From the NCBI GenBank assembly GCA_951812535.1, contig CATOSK010000006.1, positions 434,001-498,000 of the forward strand: a stretch of 64,000 bases of DNA, read 5' to 3'. This DNA is from an uncultured Dehalococcoidia bacterium (GTDB lineage Bacteria > Chloroflexota > Dehalococcoidia > Lucifugimonadales > UBA3495). Below, piece by piece: positions 1 through 8,128 of the stretch. The position numbers were made by a program, and so were the translations under genes. Under the pieces are notes generated by a model, which made no database searches, was not told the DNA's origin, and was given only the letters and a program-made list of their open reading frames with translations. The stretch's first letter is position 1. The number at the start of each line of letters is the position of its first letter.

Positions 1-350
1 TCCTCCCCTACTGCCAACGGAACGGTGTCACCGTCCTCGCCTACACCCCGCTGGCCGACGGAGACCTGGCCCCCGCTTCCGCCAACCCGTCAGGGAAAGC
101 CTCCGGCCTGCGCCGCGCCGCCGGGCGGTTGACCGGACACAGCCGGCAGTTGGATTCCCTCTGCTCCGTCGCCCGGGAATGTGGCAAGACCCCCGCCCAG
201 GTCGCCCTGAACTGGTGCGTCTCCCGCCCCAACGTCATCGCCATCCCCAAGTCCAACAGCATCGCCCGCACCGAGGAAAACTGCGGCGCATCAGGATGGC
301 GTCTCACCCCGGCCCAGTTGGAACAGCTCGACCGCGCCTTCCCCCCGTGA
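1..350 (+). CDS. Aldo/keto reductase, C-terminal part (5' end outside window)
   Basis: The open frame enters from the left edge, with its first full codon at base 3. The visible part has the late-barrel strand 'GVTVLAYTPLADG', then 'GKTPAQVALNWCVSRPNVIAIPKS' in pieces (TPAQVALNW, VIAIPKSN), which is the NADP(H)-binding end of the (beta/alpha)8 aldo/keto reductase barrel. The C-terminal helix 'LTPAQLEQLDRAFPP' is typical. The catalytic Tyr, Lys, Asp and His lie upstream of the window, so substrate cannot be guessed. It ends at a TGA and is followed by about 130 bases without a gene before the convergent KAP gene. Family assignment is firm; function is only a generic NADPH-dependent carbonyl reductase. 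Confidence 0.85.
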   Translation, partial: LPYCQRNGVTVLAYTPLADGDLAPASANPSGKASGLRRAAGRLTGHSRQLDSLCSVARECGKTPAQVALNWCVSRPNVIAIPKSNSIARTEENCGASGWRLTPAQLEQLDRAFPP

Positions 351-478
351 CTCCCGCCGTCCCCGGGGCTTGTGGGCCGTTACTCGTCATCTCGAAGACT
401 CTCCCTCCCCAACGTTAAATCCTGTCCTCGTACATATCCTCCCGCCGCCGACTCACCACCTCACATCCATTTCCGAAA

Positions 479-1915
479 TTACCGTCTGACCATTCCTTGA
501 TGGAGGTCGATCAACCGCACGAGATGGTCTACGAAATCACGGGGTATACCAAAGACTGGTCGAGTGAAGTTCTTCATCTGAAGGATAAACACCCTATTAT
601 TATCGGACTCTAACGTTCTCTTTGATATCAAATCAGGCCTGGTCAGTGGTTCCCCATCGGCAAGAAGCTGGAGTTGTTCTTGGGTTATCCCTCTTTGGTT
701 CTGCCTGTCGTCGAAGTACAAGTATCTCTCCGTTCCCTTTAGGACTTCTTCCAACTCAACCTCCGACTCTCTCAAAGAAACGGTCTCGTATACGTAGTTC
801 ATGACCTCGCTTGCCAGAGCTTCGGCCTCCACAAATCTCCTATAGAGAACGGGATTACAATGTTTAAGCGGTATTAAAAGTCCAAGTACCAAAGGAAAGA
901 AAGAGTGACGTGTTCCAACATTCTTCCCAACCAGCGCGATCAACCTTACACAATAGTCAATTTCGCGAAGTGACAAGCCGAGACGGGTCCAAACCGAAGG
1001 GAAGTAGTCGGCCAAAGTTTGAAACTCGTTCTCGTGGACAGGACTTTCGACTGCTCTGCTAAGTTCGGTGAAGAATTGGCTCAACCCATACCGTTGCATC
1101 AGATAACCCCCGAACTTTTCCCCATCAGCCTCCGGCAACGTGAACTCCATGTCGAAAAACCGCCGCAGGTAAACATCCACCTCAATATCGCCATAGACCG
1201 ACGCCAGTGATTTACAAAGCTCATCCCGATTGAGGCCAAAGACAAACACCAAATCTCGCACATCGAATATGTGCTTGACCCGCTCCAAAAGCTCTATGGC
1301 AAATGTCGGCCGGCACCGGTCAAGCTCGTCGATGATGAAGACCAAGGGATGCCCAGTTTCCTCGCGCACTCTGTTGGACAGGTTCGTCAACTCTTTTTTC
1401 AGGTCGTCTTTTGTCGCTCTTTGGGAAAGGGAGTCCTCCAACGGATCCCACTGGTCAATTTCGCCTTGTTTTAGCTCGAGCGTTATGCCGATATGTTTTT
1501 CCACCAACCCCATGGCATTTTGCTTCAGTAAAAGCACGCCTTTCTTCCCAACGCTTGCAGCTAAGGACTTGAACGTGCTTTCTTCCTTGTTGAAGTGGTC
1601 CGACAATTGGCCGATTATCGCCAAGAGTGGGTCATTGCAGAAATCATCTTCCCACGCGTTGAAATAGATGGCTTGGAACCCCTGGTTCTCCAGGTCCTTT
1701 TGCCACCGTTTCAGCATGAAGGTCTTGCCGGTGCCCCAGTACCCGTGAATACTGATGGTGAACGGCGACGACTGGTCGCGAATGAGGTTCGTCAGTCTTC
1801 CCGCAATCTCCGCACGACCCAACACGTCATCGCCCCAGGGTTCGCTTGATGAAACCTCTGGTTCGGGCAGTTTAAGGCTCAATGATTCCTTGGGGTTACT
1901 TGCCTCTTGAGTCAC
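479..1915 (-). CDS. KAP family P-loop NTPase
   Basis: The product is 478 residues. Walker A is 'GYWGTGKT' at 58-65, followed by the KAP-typical 'FNAWEDD' near 86; Walker B is 'VFIIDELDRCRP' near 192-203. Many KAP NTPases carry transmembrane segments between Walker A and B. None is evident here, so this is probably a soluble form. The family includes phage-exclusion protein PifA of F plasmid and is often found on mobile or defence loci. The GTG start has a strong upstream AGGAGAT. The gene is visibly more A+T-rich than its neighbours and uses codons ending in A/T, which suggests transfer. There is no obvious partner gene. ATPase activity is likely; an antiphage role is inference. Confidence 0.85.
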   Translation of the reverse strand: MTQEASNPKESLSLKLPEPEVSSSEPWGDDVLGRAEIAGRLTNLIRDQSSPFTISIHGYWGTGKTFMLKRWQKDLENQGFQAIYFNAWEDDFCNDPLLAIIGQLSDHFNKEESTFKSLAASVGKKGVLLLKQNAMGLVEKHIGITLELKQGEIDQWDPLEDSLSQRATKDDLKKELTNLSNRVREETGHPLVFIIDELDRCRPTFAIELLERVKHIFDVRDLVFVFGLNRDELCKSLASVYGDIEVDVYLRRFFDMEFTLPEADGEKFGGYLMQRYGLSQFFTELSRAVESPVHENEFQTLADYFPSVWTRLGLSLREIDYCVRLIALVGKNVGTRHSFFPLVLGLLIPLKHCNPVLYRRFVEAEALASEVMNYVYETVSLRESEVELEEVLKGTERYLYFDDRQNQRGITQEQLQLLADGEPLTRPDLISKRTLESDNNRVFILQMKNFTRPVFGIPRDFVDHLVRLIDLHQGMVRR

Positions 1916-1947
1916 GCTATCTCCTGTAATCCATACACGGGATCAAC

Positions 1948-2658
1948 CTACCCCCCAGCCCGCTCCACCAGCCGCCGCACCGCCTCGCGCGGCTCGTTCC
2001 GCAGCGGGGGAAAATGGCTGAAGGCAATCGTCTCGTACTCTAACCCGGACAGCTTCTCCAGGGATTGCATCGCCAGCCGGAACCGCTCTTCGTTCAGGGT
2101 GATGGGCGGACTGAGCCGGCGGGCCAGCTTGTACTGCAGGGCATCCCCCACTATCACCGTCCCCTTCTCCGGCAGCAGCAGCCCGATGCTGCCCCGGGTG
2201 TGCCCGGGAAGGTGGACCACCCGCACCTCCGTCCCGAAGGGAATCGCATCCCCGTCCTCCAGCCGGTCGTCCACCGCCACCGGACGGCCCATGAGCCTGG
2301 CGATCACCGGCGCCGTCATCTCTCCCAGCGGCCCCTCCGCCAGGACCGTGGGCATCGGCTCCTTGCCCTCGATGATCTCCGCCTCCGACTCGTGGGCCGC
2401 CACCGCCACATCCCGGCCCGCCACCAACTGTCCCAGCCCTCCGGCGTGGTCCGGATGGTAGTGGGTCAGGGCCACCCGGGTCAGGTCCTCGGGAAAGACT
2501 CCCAGCCGCCGCAGCCCCCGCAGGATCACCGGCGCGCTCCCCGGCAGTCCCGCATCCACCAGCAGCGCCTCCCCGTCCTCCACCAGCACCGTCACCCGCG
2601 CCCCGATGACCCGCAGTTGGAAAACCCCGTCGGCAATCTGTATCGGCCTGTCCAGCAT
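1948..2658 (-). CDS. MBL-fold metallo-hydrolase
   Basis: This is a metallo-beta-lactamase superfamily enzyme of about 236 residues. The zinc-binding signature 'THYHPDH' lies near residue 65 and a second 'HLPGHTRGSIG' motif near 150, matching the usual HxHxDH plus downstream His pattern. I chose the ATG at 2658 because it begins just ahead of the first beta strand (PIQIADGVFQL). A TTG at 2718 is also open, but a -10-like TAGAAT at 2721-2726 would put the transcript start at or after it. The substrate is unknown; glyoxalase II-like, lactonase and arylsulfatase-like members share this fold. It lies downstream of the symporter gene and is separated from it by a palindromic repeat. Confidence 0.85.
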   Translation of the reverse strand: MLDRPIQIADGVFQLRVIGARVTVLVEDGEALLVDAGLPGSAPVILRGLRRLGVFPEDLTRVALTHYHPDHAGGLGQLVAGRDVAVAAHESEAEIIEGKEPMPTVLAEGPLGEMTAPVIARLMGRPVAVDDRLEDGDAIPFGTEVRVVHLPGHTRGSIGLLLPEKGTVIVGDALQYKLARRLSPPITLNEERFRLAMQSLEKLSGLEYETIAFSHFPPLRNEPREAVRRLVERAGG

Positions 2659-2766
2659 GACAATCCCGGACCGGAAACCATCCGTCCCTATAATGACTTC
2701 AGGGCGATTCCCCGCCAATCATTCTAGCGCGAATCGCCCCCTCCATAGGAACAACCCAGACACTCC

Positions 2767-2794
2767 GGGGGTTTGGGGGATTCATCCCCCAACG
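2767..2794 (+). repeat. Dispersed palindromic repeat, family B (copy 1)
   Basis: The core is GGGGGATTCATCCCCC, preceded by GGGGGTTT-like bases and followed by AACG. The same 27-28 bp unit occurs about ten times in this window, always between genes. The centre folds into a short G/C hairpin. Confidence 0.85.
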
Positions 2795-2801
2795 GCACGC
2801 T

Positions 2802-4286
2802 CTAACGCGGCGGATTAACCTCGTCGAACAGCTCCACCACCGCCCGTGAGGGCGGAGGCGTCGCCAGGGTCGCCAAAACTCCCGCTGCCGCCGCCCCGAT
2901 GAACCCCGGCGTGGCAACCATCACATCCATGACTCCCCCCGACGTGAACTCCCAGATCGAGCAAATTACCGCTCCCGTAACAATGGACGCCACCGCTCCC
3001 AAGTAGTTGAACCGCCGCCAGTACAGCGACATGATGATGCAGGGACCGAAGGCTGCACCCATCCCGCCGAACGCGTACGCCACCAGGTCGAAGATCGAGT
3101 CCGGCTGCGTCAGCGCGATAACCGCCGCCACCAGTCCGATCACCACCAGCAGTCCCCGGCCCAGCCAGATCCGCGACCCCGTCCTGATGGAATACGTGAA
3201 CCTTCTCAGCCAGGGCAGGTCGTCCGCCGCCACCGCCGACCCCAGCAAAAGCTGCGAGTCCGCCGTGCTCATCACCGCCGCCACCACGCCGCACAGCAGC
3301 ACTCCCGCCACCAGCGGATGGAAGAAAGCCTCCGTCACCACAAAGTACACCTTCTCCGGGTCCGCCGCCGCCAGCATCCCCACCTGTTCCAGCGCCGGCC
3401 GCGCCGCCCACCCGATGACCAGCCCTAAGACCGATATCAGAAACAGCCATGCCACCCCGATGTTCCGGCTGGCCGGGATCTTCGCCTCGTCCTCTATCGC
3501 CATGTACCGCTGCAGCACCCGCAGCGACCCCAGCGCCGCCACGCCCCATCCCGGCAATCCCGCCACGTACACCCAGGACAGGGCATTGCCCTCCGCATCG
3601 TTCAACGGATTCAGGAAGTCCGACCCCCCGGCCAGCACCCCCGTCAGGGGGTTCTCCGCCACTTGCAGCAGCATCGCCGGAATGATCGTGAAGGACGCCA
3701 GCATTATCAGCGACTGGAAAACGTCCGTCCGCGAAACCGCCAGGAATCCTCCGACGAACGTGTAGGACGCCACCGCGGCCAGGGTCACCACGATCCCCGC
3801 CGCCGGTTCCAGCCCGAAGGTCGTCTGCAGCAGCTTCGACCCGCCCACCAGCCCCGATGATATGTAGATGATGACGAAGAACAGGGTCACCAACGCCACC
3901 AGCGACCGCAGCAGCCCCGTCCGGTCCTCGAACCGCTTCTCCAGGAACTCGGAAATGGTCAGCGAGTTGTCCGCGGCGTAGGTGTAACGCCTCAGCCGCC
4001 GCGCCATGACGGTCCAGGAAAACACCGAGCCGATGAACACGCTCCCCGCCAGCCACAGCGTCATGCCCCCGTCCGCGAAGGCCAGCGCCGGCACCACCAG
4101 CATCGACCCGCTGCTCACGGCCGAGGAGCTGGCGCTCAGGGCCGACGTCAACGCGCTCAGACGGCGGCTGCCCAGCACGTAGTCCTGCATTTCCCGCATC
4201 TGCCGCGCCCGCGCCACCGCGATTCCGATCAGCACGGCGAAGTACACGCCGAAAACGGAAAGCACCCAGACGTTCAGGAATGCCAC
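2802..4286 (-). CDS. Sodium:solute symporter, PutP-like
   Basis: The product is 494 residues with about 13 hydrophobic helices, the size and topology of the SSS family. N-terminal 'DYVLGSRRLSALTSALSASSS' resembles the first gating region. Near 335 'STADSQLLLGSAV' and near 400 'AFGGMGAAFGPCIIM' correspond to conserved PutP helices, suggesting an amino acid such as proline as substrate. It would act in the cytoplasmic membrane and use the Na+ gradient. It is co-directional with the TPR and SDR genes upstream, with a 50-base gap, so it could be the distal gene of a loose operon. Substrate is inferred only. Confidence 0.88.
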   Translation of the reverse strand: MAFLNVWVLSVFGVYFAVLIGIAVARARQMREMQDYVLGSRRLSALTSALSASSSAVSSGSMLVVPALAFADGGMTLWLAGSVFIGSVFSWTVMARRLRRYTYAADNSLTISEFLEKRFEDRTGLLRSLVALVTLFFVIIYISSGLVGGSKLLQTTFGLEPAAGIVVTLAAVASYTFVGGFLAVSRTDVFQSLIMLASFTIIPAMLLQVAENPLTGVLAGGSDFLNPLNDAEGNALSWVYVAGLPGWGVAALGSLRVLQRYMAIEDEAKIPASRNIGVAWLFLISVLGLVIGWAARPALEQVGMLAAADPEKVYFVVTEAFFHPLVAGVLLCGVVAAVMSTADSQLLLGSAVAADDLPWLRRFTYSIRTGSRIWLGRGLLVVIGLVAAVIALTQPDSIFDLVAYAFGGMGAAFGPCIIMSLYWRRFNYLGAVASIVTGAVICSIWEFTSGGVMDVMVATPGFIGAAAAGVLATLATPPPSRAVVELFDEVNPPR

Positions 4287-4336
4287 AGGTCAGGTCCCTT
4301 GTGCAATAGTGGCGGAAAAATGGGACCGGGGGCGGC

Positions 4337-4684
4337 CTATCCCGAAGCCCGCAGCTCGTCGCACCGGTCCGAGTCCGCCTGGGCCAGGTCCAGCTGGTCG
4401 TTGAACAGGTAGGCCAGCGACCGCCGCCCGTAGTAGTTGTCGTCGGAGGGGTTCAGCTCGATGGCCCGGGTCAGGTCCTCGATGGCCTCGTCGTACAGCC
4501 CCAGCTCGTAGTGGGACACTCCCCGGTTGAAGTAGGCGTCGGCGAATGACCCGTCCAGTTCGATGGCCCGGGTGTAGTTCTCAATCGCCTGGTCGTACAC
4601 CCCGTTCCGGCTGTACCGGTTCCCCATATCATTGAAACCCGCCGCGTCGGTGGGTTCCGGCGGCGGGTTGAATCGTGACGTCAT
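4337..4684 (-). CDS. Small tetratricopeptide-repeat protein
   Basis: The protein has 115 residues and almost three TPR units. Two are clear: 'GVYDQAIENYTRAIELDGSFADAYFN' (read in parts, residues about 28-53) and 'GLYDEAIEDLTRAIELNPSD' (about 62-81), with the canonical A8-G/Y-P32 pattern. There is no signal peptide or catalytic domain, so it is probably a cytoplasmic protein-interaction adaptor. It sits between the SDR and the symporter, all on the same strand. Function is unknown. Confidence 0.8.
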   Translation of the reverse strand: MTSRFNPPPEPTDAAGFNDMGNRYSRNGVYDQAIENYTRAIELDGSFADAYFNRGVSHYELGLYDEAIEDLTRAIELNPSDDNYYGRRSLAYLFNDQLDLAQADSDRCDELRASG

Positions 4685-4709
4685 GCGTGGCGCGGCAGGG
4701 CCGGGCGTC

Positions 4710-5501
4710 CTACATTACCGCCCGCACCAGCCCGCCGTCCACCAGGATGGTCGTGCCGGTGATGTAGCTGGACTTGCCGGATGCGAGGAAGCCCACCAGG
4801 TAGCCCAGTTCCTTTGGCTCACCGATGCGTCCCACCGCCGTCTCCGCCGCCCGGGACGCCAGCCCCTCCTCCACTGAGGTGCCCAGCTCGTTGGCCCGGT
4901 TGGTCACATTGGAGAGCATCCGCTCCGTCAGGATGGACCCGGGACAGACGTTGTTCACCAGGATGCCGTCCCGCCCGACCTCGTCGGCCAGACTCTTGGC
5001 GAAGGCCACGACGCCCATCCGGGTCGCGCCGGAAAGCGCCAGGTTGGGAATGGGCTGGTAGACCGTGCTGGCCAGGATGTTGATGATCCGGCCGCCGCCC
5101 TGTTCCTTCAGGTGAGGCACCGCCTCCCGGGACATGCGGGCGAAGAAGTACAACGAGCGTTGCACCGCCGTCTCCCACTGCTCCTCGGTGGCGTTGGCCG
5201 ACCGGGCCAGCGGGGGCCCGCCCGAGTTGTTGACCATGATGTCCAATTGACCGTAGTGCTCCACGGTCCTGGCGATCAGGTCCTTGATGGTGTCGTAGCT
5301 TTCCAGGTCGCCGGCGTAGGTCATCACCTCGGCGCCCGTCGTGTCCCGGATCTCCGCAGCCGCCCGCTCCAGGCTCTCGCTGGTGCGGCTGCACATGGTA
5401 ATCCGGCACCCTTCTTCGGCCAGCACCTCGGCGCTCGCCCGCCCCAGACCCTGGCTCGCCCCGCCGATGATTGCTACCTTCCCTGTCAGTTCCAGGTCCA
5501 T
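4710..5501 (-). CDS. SDR-family protein lacking the catalytic Tyr/Lys pair
   Basis: The Rossmann start 'VAIIGGASQGLGRASAEVLAEEG' (in parts) is the nucleotide-binding loop, and 'NNSGGPP' near 90 is a variant of NNAG. The usual YxxxK is absent: after the strand 'INILAST', the expected site reads 'NLALSGATRMGVVAFAKSL'. This resembles the atypical 3-oxoacyl-ACP-reductase-like subgroup in which Tyr and Lys are replaced. I start at the ATG at 5501 because GAAGGAGA lies nine bases before it; an upstream in-frame TTG falls in that ribosome-binding site. It is named oxidoreductase by family, but classical SDR catalysis is doubtful. Confidence 0.85.
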   Translation of the reverse strand: MDLELTGKVAIIGGASQGLGRASAEVLAEEGCRITMCSRTSESLERAAAEIRDTTGAEVMTYAGDLESYDTIKDLIARTVEHYGQLDIMVNNSGGPPLARSANATEEQWETAVQRSLYFFARMSREAVPHLKEQGGGRIINILASTVYQPIPNLALSGATRMGVVAFAKSLADEVGRDGILVNNVCPGSILTERMLSNVTNRANELGTSVEEGLASRAAETAVGRIGEPKELGYLVGFLASGKSSYITGTTILVDGGLVRAVM

Positions 5502-5616
5502 GCGGATAGTCTCCTTCAAGCTGACCAGGAAAATGCGGGGAAAGTCGCCCCCGGCGGCCAGCGCATCGGATTATATCACCCGTATCCCCGCACCGGAGGC
5601 CAACCTTCTAAAACCA

Positions 5617-5644
5617 GGGGGTTGGGGGGATGAATCCCCCAACG
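5617..5644 (+). repeat. Dispersed palindromic repeat, family B (copy 2)
   Basis: GGGGG-TTG-GGGGGATGAATCCCCC-AACG, between the SDR start and the DsbA-like gene stop. Centre variant ATGAAT instead of ATTCAT. Confidence 0.85.
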
Positions 5645-5678
5645 TGCCCCGCGTCCGGCGGAAGTGAGCAACCCGGGA

Positions 5679-6338
5679 TCACAACCCATCCTCCACCGCA
5701 TCCCCCGCGTACTCCTTTATCCCTTCCACCAGGCTGCGGTAGCTGTACCAGTCCAGAACCTGCTCGTCGATGTAAAACGCCGGGGTCCCCCGCACTCCCA
5801 GCTTGCGGCCATACTCCTTGTCCGCCTCCACCCTCTCCCCGTGGACCCGGTCCCGGGTGCAGGCGTCGAACTCGGCCAGGTCCAAACCCAGACCCTCGGC
5901 CACTCCCCGCAGGTTGTCCGGCCCCATCCCCTCCCTTCTGGCCAGCAGGTCGTACACCCCGTTGTGGTACTCCATGAACATTCCCTGGCCCCGGGCGCAC
6001 TCCGACGCTTCCGCCGCCGTAGTCGACTCCGGGCTCAGGAAGGGAAAATGCCGGTACTCGAAGCGGGCTATCCCCTCGTCGACGATGTCCCGCTGCAGCA
6101 GCGGCAGCGTCTTCAGCGCGAACTGGGCGCAGTACCCGCACTGGAAGTCCGCAAACTCCACGATCACCGGAATCTCCGGGTCAACAGCCTCGGCTACCTC
6201 GGGAGCCGCCTCCTCACCGGCAGCAACCGCCGCATCTTCCTCCGTCATCGCTGCCGGACTCGAGCAGGCCAGGGCAAACAATCCCACCGCCGCAACTGCC
6301 GCTATCGAAAACAATCTAAAAGTGCCTTTCAACGCCAC
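5679..6338 (-). CDS. DsbA-like thioredoxin-fold lipoprotein
   Basis: From the GTG at 6338 the protein has 219 residues. It has a lipoprotein signal: a hydrophobic stretch ending in 'LFALAC|SS', so the mature protein starts at a lipidated Cys. An Ala/Glu-rich linker leads to the DsbA fold with the redox motif 'FQCGYCAQF' near residue 60. The family's second signature 'GVRGTPAFYID' with the cis-Pro is near 186. It is probably an extracytoplasmic disulfide oxidase or isomerase anchored in the membrane. AAGGGGTG precedes the start, and a TTG two codons later (6332) is also possible. A family B repeat lies in the divergent gap upstream. Confidence 0.85.
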   Translation of the reverse strand: MALKGTFRLFSIAAVAAVGLFALACSSPAAMTEEDAAVAAGEEAAPEVAEAVDPEIPVIVEFADFQCGYCAQFALKTLPLLQRDIVDEGIARFEYRHFPFLSPESTTAAEASECARGQGMFMEYHNGVYDLLARREGMGPDNLRGVAEGLGLDLAEFDACTRDRVHGERVEADKEYGRKLGVRGTPAFYIDEQVLDWYSYRSLVEGIKEYAGDAVEDGL

Positions 6339-6409
6339 GCCACCCCTTCGGACAAAGTCTCTCCCGAGAGTATCCCGCAGCGAGTCCACCCGCAAGTCCC
6401 CTACATTTA

Positions 6410-6440
6410 GGGGGTCGTTGGGGGATTCATCCCCCAAACC
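6410..6440 (-). repeat. Dispersed palindromic repeat, family B (copy 3, inverted)
   Basis: Same core, GGGGGATTCATCCCCC, but the asymmetric flanks are swapped: CGTT-like on the left and AAACCCCC on the right. This copy lies in the opposite orientation to the others. Confidence 0.8.
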
Positions 6441-6516
6441 CCCGGCTTTCTCCAGAACGGAAACGCCCCAAACGCCAATGCTATACTTGACCATCCCTGT
6501 GCTGGTTCGTGCAGGC

Positions 6517-6536
6517 TTGGGCAAATCTTTGCCCAA
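6517..6536. promoter_or_regulatory. Palindromic operator candidate for the toxin-antitoxin pair
   Basis: Two 9-base arms, TTGGGCAAA and TTTGCCCAA, are separated by two bases. The palindrome ends only about five bases before the AGGAGG-like site (GGAGGG) and ATG at 6549. A -10-like TATACT lies at 6482-6487. Position and symmetry fit autoregulation by the antitoxin, which is the usual control of such operons; binding itself is inferred. Confidence 0.6.
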
Positions 6537-6548
6537 TGGAGGGTAATC

Positions 6549-6800
6549 ATGCCGGCCGGTGAGGAACTCCTTAAACGCATAACCACCCGCTCCGACGTCT
6601 TCGGAGGCAAGCCGATTATCCGTGATATGCGGATATCGGTGGAACTGATCCTGAGCCTTATGAGCCAGGGAGCCACCCAGGACGAACTCCTCGACGACTA
6701 CCCTGATCTTGAACCGGAAGACATCCGAGCCTGTATCGCCTACGCCCACACCGTCATAGCCGGCGACACCTTGGACGCTATCTCGGTAAAAGGCCCGTGA
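6549..6800 (+). CDS. DUF433 antitoxin-like protein
   Basis: The product has 83 residues with the DUF433 pattern 'FGGKPIIRDMRISVELILS' followed by 'DELLDDYPDLEPEDIRACIAYA' (in parts), a small winged or ribbon-helix DNA-binding protein. In many genomes this domain is the antitoxin of a DUF5615 PIN-like protein, and here such a gene follows with a GTGA overlap at 6797-6800. It would bind the toxin and repress the operon. A palindrome directly upstream is a likely operator. Family and pairing are clear; toxicity of this pair is inferred. Confidence 0.85.
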   Translation: MPAGEELLKRITTRSDVFGGKPIIRDMRISVELILSLMSQGATQDELLDDYPDLEPEDIRACIAYAHTVIAGDTLDAISVKGP

Positions 6801-7153
6801 GGTTTGTCGTAGACCGATGCGCAGGTCGCCGTCTCGCCGAATGGCTCCGCGACAACGGTCACGACGTGGTCGACGCCTACAATCTCGGCCCTGATCCTGG
6901 TGACAGGGCCCTGCTGGAACAAGCGAACACTGAGAACCGGATCCTTATCACCGTCGACAAAGACTTTGGCGAACTGATTTACCTGTACAGAATCCCTCAT
7001 GCCGGACTGATCAGACTGCCCGACGTAAGGATGTCCTCCCGCATCGCGTTGATCGAGGACCTTATCAGACGTTACAGCCAGTCTCTCGAAGAACGAGCAA
7101 TAATTACCGTTATCGGAGGCAGAGTCCGGATTTCTCGCCCGCCGGAAGCCTGA
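6797..7153 (+). CDS. DUF5615 PIN-like toxin
   Basis: The product has 118 residues. 'RFVVDRCAGRRLAEWLRDNGHDV' contains the first acidic residue after a beta strand; 'ILITVDKDFGELIY' has the conserved DKDF/G motif, and 'GLIRLPDVRMSS' follows. These are typical of the DUF5615/Mut7-C-like PIN-fold group, probably metal-dependent RNases. Its first acidic position is 'VVDRC' rather than the more common 'LLDENL', so activity may be altered. It is translationally coupled to the DUF433 gene. Together they form a type II toxin-antitoxin module. Confidence 0.82.
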   Translation: MRFVVDRCAGRRLAEWLRDNGHDVVDAYNLGPDPGDRALLEQANTENRILITVDKDFGELIYLYRIPHAGLIRLPDVRMSSRIALIEDLIRRYSQSLEERAIITVIGGRVRISRPPEA

Positions 7154-7174
7154 ACAAGCGCCAAAGGAGTCCCC

Positions 7175-8128
7175 ATGTCCTCCCCATCACCTGCCGTCTC
7201 CCCGGACCTGGCCCAGGAAATCGAGAACGCCGCCGTCGAAATGGCCTGGGGAGCCGGAGACATCCTCTCCCGCAGCTTCCGCAGCCAGCTCACCATCGAA
7301 TACAAGGACAAAAACAACCTCGACCCGGTGACCTCCGCCGACAAGGAGACTCAGCAGTACCTCGCCGATGCCATTTCAGCCCGCTTCCCCGGCCACGGCA
7401 TTCTCGGAGAGGAAACTTCTGGAGAGGACGAGTCCGACGACCCGTCCCCCGACTTCCTCTGGGTGCTTGACCCCCTGGACGGGACCACCAACTTCCTTAA
7501 CGGACTGCCGGTCTACGCCTCATCCATCGGGGTCCTGCACCGGGGACGCCCCCAGGCCGGCGCCCTCTACCTCCCCTGGCCCAACACCGATGGAGGTCTG
7601 GTTCTCCACTGCCGGCGGGGCGGGGGATGCTTCGCCAACGACGATCCGGTGGAGGTGTTCGCCACGGAAAAACCCGTTGGAAACCGCCTCGTCGGAGTCC
7701 CCGGTTTCTTCCCCGTGACCACCCGCGTCAGGCAGGACTGGAAGGGCAGCCTCGGCGAGCCCCGCACCACCGGCAGCATCGCCTACGAGCTGGCCATGAC
7801 CGCGATGGGATCCATGCAGTACGCCGTCTTCGGCGCCCCCCGGATGTGGGACATGCTCGGCGGGGCCATCGCGGTCCAGGAAGCGAAGGGGACCGTCATG
7901 ACGAAATTCCGAGGAGAAAAGACCTGGCACCCCCTCGACTCCCTCGTCCCCACCTGGGACGGAAAGCCCCCCAGCCTCAAGGAACTCCGCCGCTGGGTCG
8001 CCCCCCTGGTGGCCGGCAACGCCGACCTCGCCCCCCTCATCGCCCACAACCTCCGCCCCCGCTTCCGCCCCGCAGTCCAGGCCAAACGCCTGGCGGGGAG
8101 GCTGCGGCGCAAGAAAAGCGGAAGCTAG
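7175..8128 (+). CDS. Inositol monophosphatase-family phosphatase
   Basis: The product has 317 residues. The metal-binding signature 'WVLDPLDGTTNFLNGLP' is near 100-115, preceded by 'ILGEETSGED' with the catalytic Glu. A late 'RMWDMLGGAIAVQEAKG' matches the second IMPase signature (WD). The N-terminal 'DPVTSADKETQ' is also standard. It would hydrolyse a sugar or inositol phosphate, or act as a fructose-1,6-bisphosphatase or PAP phosphatase; sequence alone does not choose. It has a Shine-Dalgarno site CAAAGGAG before the ATG, starts 21 bases after the toxin gene, and ends overlapping the convergent HIRAN gene by four bases. The basic C-terminal tail (KRLAGRLRRKKSGS) is unusual. Confidence 0.88.
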   Translation: MSSPSPAVSPDLAQEIENAAVEMAWGAGDILSRSFRSQLTIEYKDKNNLDPVTSADKETQQYLADAISARFPGHGILGEETSGEDESDDPSPDFLWVLDPLDGTTNFLNGLPVYASSIGVLHRGRPQAGALYLPWPNTDGGLVLHCRRGGGCFANDDPVEVFATEKPVGNRLVGVPGFFPVTTRVRQDWKGSLGEPRTTGSIAYELAMTAMGSMQYAVFGAPRMWDMLGGAIAVQEAKGTVMTKFRGEKTWHPLDSLVPTWDGKPPSLKELRRWVAPLVAGNADLAPLIAHNLRPRFRPAVQAKRLAGRLRRKKSGS

